Shown one piece after another: positions 20,803 to 30,967 of a DNA stretch of 64,000 nucleotides. The notes under the pieces were generated by a model. It was not told the origin of the DNA and searched no databases. It was given only the letters and a program-made list of their open reading frames with translations. Position 1 is the first letter of the stretch, and each line of letters starts with the position of its first letter. A program made the position numbers and the translations under genes. The DNA is from Paracoccaceae bacterium (lineage in GTDB: Bacteria; Pseudomonadota; Alphaproteobacteria; Rhodobacterales; Rhodobacteraceae): positions 1-64,000 of the forward strand of contig JANSXS010000005.1 of assembly GCA_024742835.1 (NCBI GenBank), written 5' to 3'.

Positions 20803-21678
20803 ATGTTCAAGGGATCATTTCCAGCCCTGGTCACGCCGCTGAAAAACGGGGCCGTGGACGTGGCGACGCTCAGAACCCTGGTGGAGTGGCATATCGGCGA
20901 AGGCAGCCATGGGCTTGTGCCTGTAGGCACCACCGGAGAAAGCCCGACGCTGACCCATGAAGAACACGAGATGGTCGTGTCGGAAGTGGTACGCGCGGCG
21001 GCTGGCCGGGTGCCGGTGATCGCCGGGGCGGGATCCAACAACACGCTGGAATCGATCCGCTTCATGCAACACGCCCAAGAGGTCGGCGCAAGCGCGGCCC
21101 TCGTGGTGACACCCTACTACAACAAGCCCACGCAGCGCGGGCTGATCGCGCATTTCACGGCGCTGCACGATTGCTGTGAGCTGCCGATCGTCATCTACAA
21201 CATCCCTGGCCGGTCGGTCGTGGACATGCTGCCCGAAACGATGGGCGAACTTGCCAGGCTGCCGCGCATCATCGGGGTCAAGGACGCCACCGGCGATCTG
21301 GCCCGTGTGAGCGATCAGCGCATCACCTGTGGCAAGGATTTCGTGCAGATCTCGGGCGAGGACGCAACCGCGCACGGATTCAACGCGCAGGGCGGCGTTG
21401 GTGTGATCTCGGTGACGGGCAATGTGGCACCGCGCCTGGTGGCTGAAGTACAGAACGCCACGCTTGCCGGCGATTACGCCACCGCGCTGGAAATCCAGGA
21501 CCGGCTGATGCCCCTGCACAAGGCCATCTTTACCGAGCCGGGCCTCGTTGGTGTCAAATACGCGATGTCCCGGCTTGGGCTGTGCAGCGAAGAGGTCCGT
21601 TCGCCTCTTACCGGCCTCAGCGACGAAACCAAGTTGCTTGTGGATGACGGGCTGCGCCATGCCGGGCTTCTGAACTAA
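20803..21678 (+). CDS. dapA: 4-hydroxy-tetrahydrodipicolinate synthase
   Basis: 291 residues from the ATG at 20803, preceded by AAAAGGAG. TIM-barrel aldolase of the DapA family: GTTGES (42-47), YYNKPTQ (105-111), catalytic-triad Tyr132 in IYNIPGRS, substrate-carboxylate Arg137 and Schiff-base Lys160 in GVKDATGD. It condenses pyruvate with aspartate semialdehyde, the first committed step to lysine and the diaminopimelate of peptidoglycan. Length and motifs are those of genuine DapA rather than the NanA/KDG-aldolase relatives. Confidence 0.95.
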   Translation: MFKGSFPALVTPLKNGAVDVATLRTLVEWHIGEGSHGLVPVGTTGESPTLTHEEHEMVVSEVVRAAAGRVPVIAGAGSNNTLESIRFMQHAQEVGASAALVVTPYYNKPTQRGLIAHFTALHDCCELPIVIYNIPGRSVVDMLPETMGELARLPRIIGVKDATGDLARVSDQRITCGKDFVQISGEDATAHGFNAQGGVGVISVTGNVAPRLVAEVQNATLAGDYATALEIQDRLMPLHKAIFTEPGLVGVKYAMSRLGLCSEEVRSPLTGLSDETKLLVDDGLRHAGLLN

Positions 21679-21804
21679 AACGCTTCGCCATGGCGCATCG
21701 CCGGAACCGGTGCGCCGCCCCCGAGCGTTGGCTATGTCGCGCTGAAGGAAATCGTCGGCAGCAGCGGCCTTTCACTTGACCGGGTGATCGAGGCAGGTTT
21801 TCTT

Positions 21805-21835
21805 CTGGGTGAAAATATTCCCGCAGGCGGCATTC
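21805..21835 (+). repeat. Degenerate family-B core (copy B4, doubtful)
   Basis: TCTTCTGGGTGAAAATATTC followed by CCGCAGG resembles the inverted family-B core (TTCATCTGGCTGAAAATACC with CTCAGG) with several changes. It lies in the 201-base convergent gap between dapA and the ghrA-like gene, which otherwise holds nothing I recognise. Confidence 0.35.
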
Positions 21836-21879
21836 GACAGCATCAACCCGCCCTGCCGGTCGCATGATTGTGCGCCCTC

Positions 21880-22812
21880 TCAGTAGCCCAATGATCGGTC
21901 CACCAAATGAAGGAACGGCTCGCCCGCCTCGCCTCGCCGGATGTTTTCGGCGATCACGCGCGCGGCGCTGCACGGGCGGGTCTCTGACGCCTTGTGCGGC
22001 GTGACCGTGACCTTGGGATGCGCCCAGAAAGCGTGCTCAGGCGGCAGTGGCTCTGTGCGGAACACATCCAGCGTCGCGTGGTCCAGGTGGCCTGAATCAA
22101 GCGCGGCCAACAGTGCGTCATCGTCGATCAGCGGGCCGCGTCCGGGATTGATGACCACCGCGCCTTGGGGCAGGCGGGCAATGGCCTGCGCGTCAAGCGT
22201 GTTTTCCGTCTCGGACGTGTGCGGCAGCAGCAGGATCACGATCCGCGCCGTTGCCAGTGCCCGTTCCAGACCCTCCTTGCCGGACATGCAGGCGATGCCC
22301 GCCACGTCTTTTTGCGTGCGCGACCAGCCGGTGACGGGAAAGCCCAGATCCACAAGCGCCTTGCCGCAGGCCTGCCCGAGCGCGCCAAGCCCAAGGATGG
22401 TCACTGGCCGGTCGCCGGCCAGTGGTGGCACGTCATCGCGCCAGATGCCGTCCTGCCCCTTGACATGCAGGTCTGTGTTCAGGTGGTGGCGCAGGGTATG
22501 GCCTGTCACCCATTCCACCATGCCCTGGGTCAGGCCCTCGTCGACCATCCGTGCGAGGGGCTGTGTCAGGGTGTCATTGGTGACGATGTTTTCCACCCCG
22601 GCCCAGAGGTTCAGAACCGCCTTGGTGCGGGTGAAGGGGGTAAAATCCGTCACACCGCTTTGTGGCGCGTAGACGATGTAATCGACCTCTTCGGGGGGCA
22701 GGTCGAGGCCAAGCACGGCCTTCACCCCAAAGGCCTTGAATGCCTCGTTCAGGGGGGCTTCATATTGCGACCAGCGTGAGGGTGACGCGGCGAAAAGGAC
22801 GTTTAGGGACAT
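21880..22812 (-). CDS. ghrA: Glyoxylate/hydroxypyruvate reductase A (D-2-hydroxyacid dehydrogenase)
   Basis: 310 residues. NAD(P)-binding Rossmann motif GLGALGQACG near 144-153. The catalytic set of the family is Arg in NPGRGPLID, Glu in FRTEPLP and His in VTPHKASETRP, the last being the GhrA variant of the usual PHxAxxT. It should reduce glyoxylate and hydroxypyruvate with NADPH. Its start is 4 bases past the rodA stop region on the same strand, so it could share the transcript reading out of the mre/rod cluster. Confidence 0.85.
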   Translation of the reverse strand: MSLNVLFAASPSRWSQYEAPLNEAFKAFGVKAVLGLDLPPEEVDYIVYAPQSGVTDFTPFTRTKAVLNLWAGVENIVTNDTLTQPLARMVDEGLTQGMVEWVTGHTLRHHLNTDLHVKGQDGIWRDDVPPLAGDRPVTILGLGALGQACGKALVDLGFPVTGWSRTQKDVAGIACMSGKEGLERALATARIVILLLPHTSETENTLDAQAIARLPQGAVVINPGRGPLIDDDALLAALDSGHLDHATLDVFRTEPLPPEHAFWAHPKVTVTPHKASETRPCSAARVIAENIRRGEAGEPFLHLVDRSLGY

Positions 22813-22816
22813 GGGC

Positions 22817-23956
22817 TTACCTTGGTCTGTGGATATGCGCGCTTTGCACCAGGCCGAAGCCCAGCATCAGGATCAGCATGGCCGAACCACCATAGCTGAC
22901 CAGCGGGAGCGGAACGCCAACAACCGGGGCAAGCCCCATCACCATCGACATGTTCACGGCGAAAAAGAGAAAGAAGGTGGCCGCAACCCCCAGCGTGAGC
23001 AACGAAGAAAACCTGTCCTTGTTGCCCAGTGCGGAGGCGATGCAGAACAACAGGATCAGAGCATAAAGCAGCAGCAGCGAGACCGCCCCCACAAACCCGA
23101 ATTCCTCGGCCAGCGTCGTGAAGATGAAATCGGTGTGTTTTTCTGGCAGAAAGTTCAGCCGGCTTTGTGTGCCCTGCATGAAGCCGCGCCCCGTCCACCC
23201 GCCGGACCCAAGCGCGATCTTGGACTGGGTGATGTGATACCCGGCCCCCAGAGGGTCCGATCCGGGGTCCAGAAAGGTATCAATGCGGCGGTACTGGTAA
23301 TTCTCCAGAATTTGCCAATCGGTGCCCCGGCTTTTGAAAATGGCCGTGACAAGCGCGGCGCCCGCGCCGATCACGGCAGCGAAATAGGCCCAGTGGACAC
23401 CTGCGATGAACATGAGCAGCCCGCCCCCGGCGACCAACAGGATTGACGTGCCCAGATCGGGTTGGCGCAGCACCAAAGCCACCGGGACAAGGATCGCGAT
23501 AACTGGTAGAGCCACCCACAAGGGCCGCGAGGTCCGATTCATCGGCAGCCAGTCGTAATAGGCCGCAAGCAGCATCACCAGCGTGATCTTCACCAATTCA
23601 GAGGGTTGCAGGCGCAGGAACCCAAGGTCGATCCAGCGCTGCGCGCCCTTTCCCTGAACGCCGAACAGCTCCACGGCGATCAGCAGCAGCACCGAGACGG
23701 TATAGGCCAGAACGGACATGTTGCGCCAGAACCAGATCGGCACCACCGCCACCGCGAACATCACTGCCAGTCCAAAGGCGTAGCGTTTCATCTGTGGCTC
23801 TGCCCAGGGGGTGAAAGACCCGCCCGCGACCGAATAGAGCATCAGGAACCCGACGCCGGCCACCGCCGTCAGCAACAGCGTCAGGCCCCAGTTGAGGTAC
23901 AGCACCTTGCGAAGGCCAGAGGGCGTGTGCTTGACGTTATATTCAAGATAGCTCAT
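22817..23956 (-). CDS. rodA: Rod-shape-determining protein RodA (SEDS glycosyltransferase)
   Basis: 379 residues from the ATG at 23956 (MSYLEYNVKHTPSGLRK). SEDS family with about ten transmembrane helices, the catalytic-region motif RQPDLGTSILL near 190, KIALGSGGWTGRGFMQGTQS, LPEKHTDFIFTTLAEEFGF and the C-terminal LPLVSYGGSAML. It polymerises lipid II glycan strands in the elongasome together with PBP2, whose gene ends 13 bases upstream. Last gene of the mreBCD-mrdA-rodA operon. Confidence 0.95.
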   Translation of the reverse strand: MSYLEYNVKHTPSGLRKVLYLNWGLTLLLTAVAGVGFLMLYSVAGGSFTPWAEPQMKRYAFGLAVMFAVAVVPIWFWRNMSVLAYTVSVLLLIAVELFGVQGKGAQRWIDLGFLRLQPSELVKITLVMLLAAYYDWLPMNRTSRPLWVALPVIAILVPVALVLRQPDLGTSILLVAGGGLLMFIAGVHWAYFAAVIGAGAALVTAIFKSRGTDWQILENYQYRRIDTFLDPGSDPLGAGYHITQSKIALGSGGWTGRGFMQGTQSRLNFLPEKHTDFIFTTLAEEFGFVGAVSLLLLYALILLFCIASALGNKDRFSSLLTLGVAATFFLFFAVNMSMVMGLAPVVGVPLPLVSYGGSAMLILMLGFGLVQSAHIHRPR

Positions 23957-23969
23957 GGCCGCGCGGTTC

Positions 23970-25913
23970 TCATGCCCGGTCAGAGCTGTCGCCGGCCATG
24001 CCGGGGCGGGTGCGGCGCAACTCGTCTTGTTGGGTTCGGATGCGGTCCCGGTCCTTGCTGGGGTAGGCCGCAAGCGGCGGATCTTCACCGTAAAGCGCCT
24101 GAAGCGTGATGTCACGCGCGATGGGGGCGGCTGCCGTGGACCCGCCGCCACCATGTTCGACAATGACCGCAACGGCGATCCTGGGCGCGTCATAGGGGGC
24201 GTAATTCACGTAAAGCGCGTGGTCGCGCCGCTCCCATGGCAAGTCTTCGTTGCGGTAGACGCCGCGCGCGCGCTCGGCGGTGGTAATGTTTCGCACCTGG
24301 CTGGTGCCGGTCTTGCCCGCCATGCGGAAGGCGTCCTCGATGATGCGGCTTCCATAAGCCGTGCCCCGCCGGTTGTTTGTGACGGCATACATCGCCTGGC
24401 GGATCTGGCGCAGGTGATTTTCGTTCAGGCCCATCGGTTCGCCATGCCCGGTTGGCTGCTCAACCCCGTCGATGGATTTCAGCAGACGCGGCGTGACAGA
24501 CCGACCCGTGGCCAGCCGTGCCGTCATGACGGCCAGTTGCAGCGGCGAGGACAGCACGAAACCTTGTCCGATAGAGGCGTTGACGCTGTCGCCGATGACC
24601 CATTCCTCGCCCCGGTTGACAAGTTTCCAATCCTTGGTCGGGGTCAGGCCCGCGGCGACGGATGTAAGCGGCAGGTCATGGGCGACGCCAAGGCCGAGCT
24701 TTTGCGCCATGGCCGTGATCTTTTCGATGCCGACACGCAGGGCCAGATCGTAGTAATACACATCGCAGCTTTCGCGCAGCGAGCGGTGCAGGTCGACATT
24801 GCCGTGGCCGCCGCCTTTCCAGCAGTGAAAGCGGCGGTTCGACACCTCCAGATGGCCGGGGCAGTAAACGGTCTCGTTCGGGTCGACCTGTCCATCCTCC
24901 AGCGCGGCCAGCGCGGTGACCATCTTGAAGGTAGAGCCGGGCGGATAGATGCCCTGTACCGCCTTGTTGGGCAGTGGCCTGTACTTGTTGTCCAAAAGCG
25001 CGCGATAATCCGCGACAGAGATGCCGCGCACGAACAGATTGGGATCAAAGCTGGGCGCCGAGGCGCAGGCCAGAAGATCGCCGGTATCGCAATCCATCAC
25101 CACGGCAGCGGCGCTTTCCTTGCTGAGCCGGGCATGGACATAGGATTGCAGCGCGTTGTCCACCGATAGCTGGATATCCGCCCCTGCCTTGCCCTGGACC
25201 CGGTCCAGCTCGCGCATGATGCGTCCGGCGGCGTTGACCTCTACCCGCTTGGTGCCGGCGGTGCCGCGCAGCGTTTCTTCAAGCTGTGCTTCCAGGCCGA
25301 TCTTGCCGATCTGAAAGCGCGGCAGCAGCAACAGCGCGTCGGGGGCGTCCATGCGTTTCAGGTCGCGTTCGCTGACCGGGCCGACATAGCCCACCAGATG
25401 GGCGTAATCCGCGTTCACCGGGTAGTGCCGCGACAGGCCCACCTCGGGGTTGACGCCTGGCAGGGCGGGGGCGTTCACGGCCACGCGGCTGATATCCTCC
25501 CAGGTGACGCGATCAGCTACGGTCACAGGGGTGTCGCCGCGCAGCTTGGCGAGATCCTCGCGGGCCTTTTCCAGTTCCTTGGGGTCGAGTGCCACAAGCC
25601 GGGCCAGCCGGGAGATGACCTCTTCCACGTCACCGGCCTCTTCGCGCACGATGTTGATGCGGTATGAGGGTATGTTCTCGGCGACAATGCGGCCCTCGCG
25701 GTCGAAGATGCGTCCGCGCGCGGGCGGAATCAGGCGGATGTTGATCCGGTTCTCGTCGGCCAGCAGCCGGAACTGATCGGCCTGTTCAACCTGTAGGTGG
25801 CGCATCCGCAGCCCCAGAACGCCGATGAAGGCCGCCATCGCGCCGCCAAGCACCAGACCCCGCCGCGTGATGCGACGCTGGCTTTCGGCGTTTTCCCTGG
25901 TCGGGCGTCTCAT
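23970..25913 (-). CDS. mrdA: Penicillin-binding protein 2 (peptidoglycan D,D-transpeptidase)
   Basis: 647 residues. N-terminal cytoplasmic tail and one membrane helix (LVLGGAMAAFIGVLGL), a non-penicillin-binding dimer domain with RGRIFDREG, then the transpeptidase domain: acyl-Ser motif YPPGSTFKMVTALAAL (SxxK), SCDVYYY and KTGTSQ. It cross-links elongation peptidoglycan as partner of RodA. The start ATG at 25913 overlaps the mreD stop by 4 bases (ATGA), showing tight coupling. Confidence 0.95.
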   Translation of the reverse strand: MRRPTRENAESQRRITRRGLVLGGAMAAFIGVLGLRMRHLQVEQADQFRLLADENRINIRLIPPARGRIFDREGRIVAENIPSYRINIVREEAGDVEEVISRLARLVALDPKELEKAREDLAKLRGDTPVTVADRVTWEDISRVAVNAPALPGVNPEVGLSRHYPVNADYAHLVGYVGPVSERDLKRMDAPDALLLLPRFQIGKIGLEAQLEETLRGTAGTKRVEVNAAGRIMRELDRVQGKAGADIQLSVDNALQSYVHARLSKESAAAVVMDCDTGDLLACASAPSFDPNLFVRGISVADYRALLDNKYRPLPNKAVQGIYPPGSTFKMVTALAALEDGQVDPNETVYCPGHLEVSNRRFHCWKGGGHGNVDLHRSLRESCDVYYYDLALRVGIEKITAMAQKLGLGVAHDLPLTSVAAGLTPTKDWKLVNRGEEWVIGDSVNASIGQGFVLSSPLQLAVMTARLATGRSVTPRLLKSIDGVEQPTGHGEPMGLNENHLRQIRQAMYAVTNNRRGTAYGSRIIEDAFRMAGKTGTSQVRNITTAERARGVYRNEDLPWERRDHALYVNYAPYDAPRIAVAVIVEHGGGGSTAAAPIARDITLQALYGEDPPLAAYPSKDRDRIRTQQDELRRTRPGMAGDSSDRA

Positions 25914-26449
25914 GTGCGCCCACCCAATGCGTCGATATCGCCGGGCGTGGGTTTGCGCACCCGCAGCACGGTTTGCGACAACAAGACCACGACGGGATAG
26001 ATCAAAAGGGTCATTACCATTTGCATCAGGCTCAGGCCAAGGGGTGCCTGATCCACCATAAGCACCGCAAGAACCACGCGGTAGCCCAGCGTGATCGCCA
26101 CCAGCGTCGTCACGACAGAGACCCATTCCACCGCAAAGGTCATGTCGCGCAGCCCGACATGGCGCGCGCGCAGCGTTTCCGCCCCCACCAGCACCAGCGC
26201 GGCCCAAAGACCGGGCGGACGGTGAAACATCAGATCGGCCAGCAACAGAACTGCCGCCACAAGCCACGGTGGCACGAATTCCGGGCGCCTGAGCACCCAC
26301 GCGAATGTTATGGCCACGATGATCTCGGGCCCGGCCCAGCCACGCGGCAAGGTCTGAAGCGGCAAGAGGCTGAAAAAGATCACCAGAAGCGCCAACCCGA
26401 GATAGATGGCGCGCATGGCCCATTTGTGCAGCGCGATATTGTCACCCAT
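25910..26449 (-). CDS. mreD: Rod-shape-determining protein MreD
   Basis: 179 residues, five or six hydrophobic helices (AIYLGLALLVIFFSLLPLQ at the N-terminus, LSLMQMVMTLLIYPVVVLL near the end), and the MreD-like GPEIIVAITFAWVLRRPEFVP turn. Identity rests on hydrophobicity, size and the position between mreC and mrdA. The start overlaps the mreC end by 8 bases. Confidence 0.9.
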   Translation of the reverse strand: MGDNIALHKWAMRAIYLGLALLVIFFSLLPLQTLPRGWAGPEIIVAITFAWVLRRPEFVPPWLVAAVLLLADLMFHRPPGLWAALVLVGAETLRARHVGLRDMTFAVEWVSVVTTLVAITLGYRVVLAVLMVDQAPLGLSLMQMVMTLLIYPVVVLLSQTVLRVRKPTPGDIDALGGRT

Positions 26450-27371
26450 CGGCAGCCTCGCCAGGGTCTGTGGCCGCAGCGGCCGGGGCTGGTCCGGGCA
26501 TGGTCAGCGAAGTCTCGGGCGCGATGAGCTTGCCGGGGTCTGTCACCCGTTCGTGCCCGTAATCGCGCAGCACGCGCAGGAATTCGAGCCGCTCGTAATC
26601 AGCCGACAGCCGCACACGCATCCGCCCGCCGGGGTCTTCGGCCACTTGCCCGATCAGCAGCCCCGCGGGAAACACCCCGCCATCGCCCGAGGTCATCACG
26701 CGGTCGCCGGGGCGGATCTTGTCGGGGGCTTCGATGAAATCTATGGGCGGCGCGGCGGTGTTGTCGCCGATGACCAGCGCTTGCTGGCCCGAGGGCTGTA
26801 TGTTGACCGGGATGCGGCTGGATGTATCGGTCAGAAGGATCACGCGCGCCGTGTTGTCGCCCACGCCAGATATGCGCCCGACAAGGCCAAGCCCGTCCAT
26901 CGCCGCCCAGCCATCCATGATCCCGTCGCGCGCGCCCACGTTCAAAAGCACCGATTGCCGGAACGGCGAGCCGCTATCGGCCAGCACGACGCCGGTGACA
27001 TAGGTCAGGCGCGGGTCAAGCTGCACATTGTTCAGATCAAGCAGGCGGGCGTTTTCCTGTTCAAGTTGAAGCGCGGCTTCCTTCCATGCTTTCATCTGCT
27101 GCAATTCGCGGCGAAGTTCCTGGTTTTGCCGGTAAATACGCTGATAGCTTTGAAAGTCGCGGAGGATGTTCACGGTGCCCGTCACCGGGGCCATGGCCCA
27201 GTCAAAGCTGGGCACGACGTGGTCGATCACCTGCGCGCGGAACCGCTCTACACGCGGGCTGTCGATGCGCCAGAGCAGAAACAACCCGATCAGGCATAAC
27301 ACCATAAGCCCCAGAAGCAATCGCTTGAGCGGCGCGGTATAGTCGCTGCCTTGTGGTCTGTCTCGGGCCAA
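26442..27371 (-). CDS. mreC: Rod-shape-determining protein MreC
   Basis: 309 residues read from a TTG at 27371, which has GGGGG five bases upstream; no ATG lies nearby in frame before the membrane helix, so a TTG start is likely. One membrane helix (LLLGLMVLCLIGLFLLWRI), a coiled coil near residues 65-115 (RIYRQNQELRRELQQM), then the double beta-barrel with VTGVVLADSGSPFRQSVLLN and SSRIPVNI. It scaffolds the periplasmic elongasome. A Pro/Ala-rich C-terminal tail (PGPAPAAAATDP) is present. Confidence 0.93.
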   Translation of the reverse strand: MARDRPQGSDYTAPLKRLLLGLMVLCLIGLFLLWRIDSPRVERFRAQVIDHVVPSFDWAMAPVTGTVNILRDFQSYQRIYRQNQELRRELQQMKAWKEAALQLEQENARLLDLNNVQLDPRLTYVTGVVLADSGSPFRQSVLLNVGARDGIMDGWAAMDGLGLVGRISGVGDNTARVILLTDTSSRIPVNIQPSGQQALVIGDNTAAPPIDFIEAPDKIRPGDRVMTSGDGGVFPAGLLIGQVAEDPGGRMRVRLSADYERLEFLRVLRDYGHERVTDPGKLIAPETSLTMPGPAPAAAATDPGEAADG

Positions 27372-27402
27372 AAATTCCCCCTATACCCGGAGGGTGGGCA
27401 TT

Positions 27403-28518
<1,116 letters not shown>

Positions 28519-28626
28519 TTATAGTGACCTGCCGAGCAGGGTGAAAGGGTCTGATTTGACCGTGTAAGCGTCATCTTGCCGGGGTCAACGACCGTTCGGG
28601 CAATGGACAGCGTCGCATTGTTTCCC

Positions 28627-28740
28627 TAAAGCGTTTCGCGAAAACCTGAATCACAGCTTTTCGTGAAACGCACGCAACAGACCAGCGTTGCACGCGTTTT
28701 GCCTTCAATTGATGCCTCAAGTTAAAGGCGAAACGCTTTA
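28627..28740. repeat. Dispersed repeat family A, full-length MITE-like copy (A3)
   Basis: 114 bp bounded by perfect 13-bp terminal inverted repeats: TAAAGCGTTTCGC (28627-28639) and GCGAAACGCTTTA (28728-28740). The interior contains GCTTTTCGTGAAACGCACGC and GACCAGCGTTGCACGCGTTT. Copy A4 at 40419-40533 is its reverse complement with few differences. It ends 10 bases before the start codon of the aspartoacylase-like gene, so it forms that gene's 5' leader. No target-site duplication is obvious. It occupies most of the 301-base gap between mreB and that gene; nothing else is recognised there. Confidence 0.8.
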
Positions 28741-28750
28741 AGCGGGGCAA

Positions 28751-29785
28751 ATGGTGAAACGACAGGCTTTTGAAATTGCCGGGCAAACCATAAAGCCCGG
28801 AGACCGGCGCACGATAGAGGTGCCCGTAAGCACCCTGTCGGATCACACGCCCGTTCATCTTTCGGTCCATGTCATCCACGGGCGCAGGCCCGGACCGGTC
28901 ATGTTCGTCTCGGCGGCGATTCATGGCGACGAGGTGATCGGGGTCGAGATCGTGCGCCGCCTGTTGCGCGCACGCGCGCTCGACAAGCTGGCCGGCACGC
29001 TGCTGGCGGTTCCCATCGTCAACACGTTCGGGTTTCTGAACCATTCGCGGTATCTGCCCGACCGGCGCGATCTGAACCGCTGCTTTCCGGGCGGTGCCGA
29101 AGGCTCCATGGCCTCAAGGCTGGCGCATATCTTCATGCAAGAGGTCGTGCGCCGGTCCGATTTCGGTATCGACCTGCATTCCGCGGCTGTGCATCGCACC
29201 AACCTGCCGCAGATCCGGCTCAGCCCCGGCAATCCGCGCCTGACCGAACTGGGCCGAGCCTTTGGCGCGCCGGTGATGATGACCTCGAAACTGCGCGAAG
29301 GATCGCTGCGCATGGCCGCCGAGGCCGCAGGCGTTGACGTTTTGCTGTATGAGGGGGGCGAGGGCCTACGGCTGGATGAACTGGCGGCGCGCGCGGGCGT
29401 CGCTGGTGTGCTGCGCGTGATGCGCAAGCTTGGGATGATCGGCCAGAAAGGCGTGCCCAAGACACGGGTCACGCCGGTGCTGACCAACGAAAGCTATTGG
29501 TACCGTGCCCCGGCGGCGGGCGTCTTTCGCGGCTATGTTGCCATTGGCGACGCCGTGACCGAGAGCAGTGTTTTGGGCGTGGTGTCTGACCCGTTGGGGC
29601 AAAGCGAAGTCGAGATCACCTGCCGCGAGGATGGTATCGTGATCGGCCGATCCAACATGCCGGCCGTCTACGAGGGCGAGGCGCTTTTTCACGTCGCCGA
29701 AACCCCCCGCGCGGAACTGGCCGCCGAGGGCGTGGTCGCCCATATCGAGGCCAAGCCGCTTTACGACGAGGACGAGATCATCTGA
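28751..29785 (+). CDS. Succinylglutamate desuccinylase/aspartoacylase (AstE/AspA) family protein
   Basis: 344 residues of the M14-type zinc amidohydrolase family. Zinc ligands are in AAIHGDEVIG (His58, Glu61) and GIDLHSAAVH (His near 145). RDLNRCFPGG (about 103-112) is the substrate-binding Asn-Arg signature, and the catalytic Glu is in LLYEGGEG. The C-terminal ~100 residues form a beta domain. It hydrolyses an N-acyl amino acid or a related amide; the exact substrate is unknown. A GGGG stretch sits 6 bases upstream of the ATG, just inside the end of the repeat at 28627. Confidence 0.85.
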   Translation: MVKRQAFEIAGQTIKPGDRRTIEVPVSTLSDHTPVHLSVHVIHGRRPGPVMFVSAAIHGDEVIGVEIVRRLLRARALDKLAGTLLAVPIVNTFGFLNHSRYLPDRRDLNRCFPGGAEGSMASRLAHIFMQEVVRRSDFGIDLHSAAVHRTNLPQIRLSPGNPRLTELGRAFGAPVMMTSKLREGSLRMAAEAAGVDVLLYEGGEGLRLDELAARAGVAGVLRVMRKLGMIGQKGVPKTRVTPVLTNESYWYRAPAAGVFRGYVAIGDAVTESSVLGVVSDPLGQSEVEITCREDGIVIGRSNMPAVYEGEALFHVAETPRAELAAEGVVAHIEAKPLYDEDEII

Positions 29786-29789
29786 GGGC

Positions 29790-30470
29790 TCAGGTTGTCT
29801 TGTCGCGGTTTTGCGGCAGCAAAAAGATCGAGGTGGCCAGAAGCGAGAAGACCAGCTCGTACACTTCCCATTTGCGGCTGACATCAATGGCCGCGATCAC
29901 AAGGCTGGCGGCCAGTGCAAGCACCGCGTGGCGGCGGCCCGGAACTGGAACGGCGAACCTGTCCGACAGGCGCTTGATCCACGCGACGCGGGGGTAAAGC
30001 AGGGGCAGGAAAACCAGATAAAGCAACAGGATCGTTGTCAGGATCGGCCCGAACAGGGTTTTTGCAAGGTGGAAATCCCCCCATGGCGTGGGAACGATCA
30101 GATTGTGCAGGTTGGTTTCCTGCTGCTTGTTGATCTCCTGAAAGGTTTCGCCGGTTTCCCAACCGAAGATGCGTTGCCCCCATGATATCTCTTCGCCCGC
30201 CGCGAAAAAGAACAGCAGCGCGTAAAACGCGGTGCAGATCACGACAAGGCGTGTCCCCCGCCCACGCAGCGCGGCCGCATTAATCACCAGAATGGCACTG
30301 GCCACCAAAAGAAACAGCGCCGTGGCGTATTCTACCAGCCCGTCCTCGCGCGCATATGTCAGCGAAAAATAATCCGTGCTGTAGAAATAGACGCCCACTG
30401 TCACCGCCAGTACAGCGCCGATGAGCCCAAGCAGGACCGTGTCAAGCCGCTGGATCGTGGATTCGGTCAT
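29790..30470 (-). CDS. Conserved membrane protein with GEEISWGQRIFGW motif, function unknown
   Basis: 226 residues from the ATG at 30470 (MTESTIQRLDTVLLG). About six hydrophobic helices are visible; between the third and fourth is a striking conserved-looking stretch FFAAGEEISWGQRIFGWETG followed by NKQQETNLHNL, rich in charged and polar residues as in an active site buried in a membrane enzyme. I recognise this motif as recurring in unnamed proteobacterial membrane proteins but know no function for it. It converges with the aspartoacylase-like gene, 4 bases between. Confidence 0.75.
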   Translation of the reverse strand: MTESTIQRLDTVLLGLIGAVLAVTVGVYFYSTDYFSLTYAREDGLVEYATALFLLVASAILVINAAALRGRGTRLVVICTAFYALLFFFAAGEEISWGQRIFGWETGETFQEINKQQETNLHNLIVPTPWGDFHLAKTLFGPILTTILLLYLVFLPLLYPRVAWIKRLSDRFAVPVPGRRHAVLALAASLVIAAIDVSRKWEVYELVFSLLATSIFLLPQNRDKTT

Positions 30471-30570
30471 GTGGCGCGCGCCCCCTTTTGGCAATCTGGC
30501 GCGGAAATAAGCGAGCCGCCGCCCCGCATCAAGCGCAAAGCCCGCCCCGATGGCGGGGAACCGCCGGTTG

Positions 30571-30948
30571 TCAGACGTTGACGCGCTGTGGCGCACCTGA
30601 ACTCATCGACGTGCCGATATAGGGCATCTTGGCCTTTTTCCACGCGCCAAAACCACCTTCCATATGGGCGATGCGGGCGATTCCCGCCTCGATACAGGCG
30701 CGTGCCATCTTTTCCGACCGGATGCCCGAGCCGCAATGCAGCACGATGCGCTTGTCGGTCTGACCTGGCAGTTTTGCCGCGTCGAAGAACGGCATCGGGA
30801 ACAGCATGGCGCCCTCGATATGCTCGAACGAATATTCCGGCACCGTGCGCACGTCGATCAGCACGATGTCGTCATTGTCAAAAGCCTTGGCGGTTTCCTC
30901 GATTGTCCATGTCTCGAACACGGCGTTGCCGATGGTTTCGGATTTCAT
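30571..30948 (-). CDS. Rhodanese-domain protein
   Basis: 125-residue single-domain rhodanese: LIDVRTVPEYSFEHIEGA (30-47) with the substrate loop LHCGSGIRSEKMA, active-site Cys72. Such stand-alone domains move sulfane sulfur from glutathione persulfide or thiosulfate to acceptors. It is transcribed after the MBL hydrolase gene, with 19 bases between, so the two probably act together in sulfide/persulfide handling. Confidence 0.92.
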   Translation of the reverse strand: MKSETIGNAVFETWTIEETAKAFDNDDIVLIDVRTVPEYSFEHIEGAMLFPMPFFDAAKLPGQTDKRIVLHCGSGIRSEKMARACIEAGIARIAHMEGGFGAWKKAKMPYIGTSMSSGAPQRVNV

Positions 30949-30967
30949 GGTGGCGTCCTTTCATGGT

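Noticed and set aside
21694-21718. Hairpin GGCGCA ... TGCGCC after dapA as terminator
   Set aside because: Six-base arms with a 13-base loop and no T-run; could be chance in GC-rich DNA.
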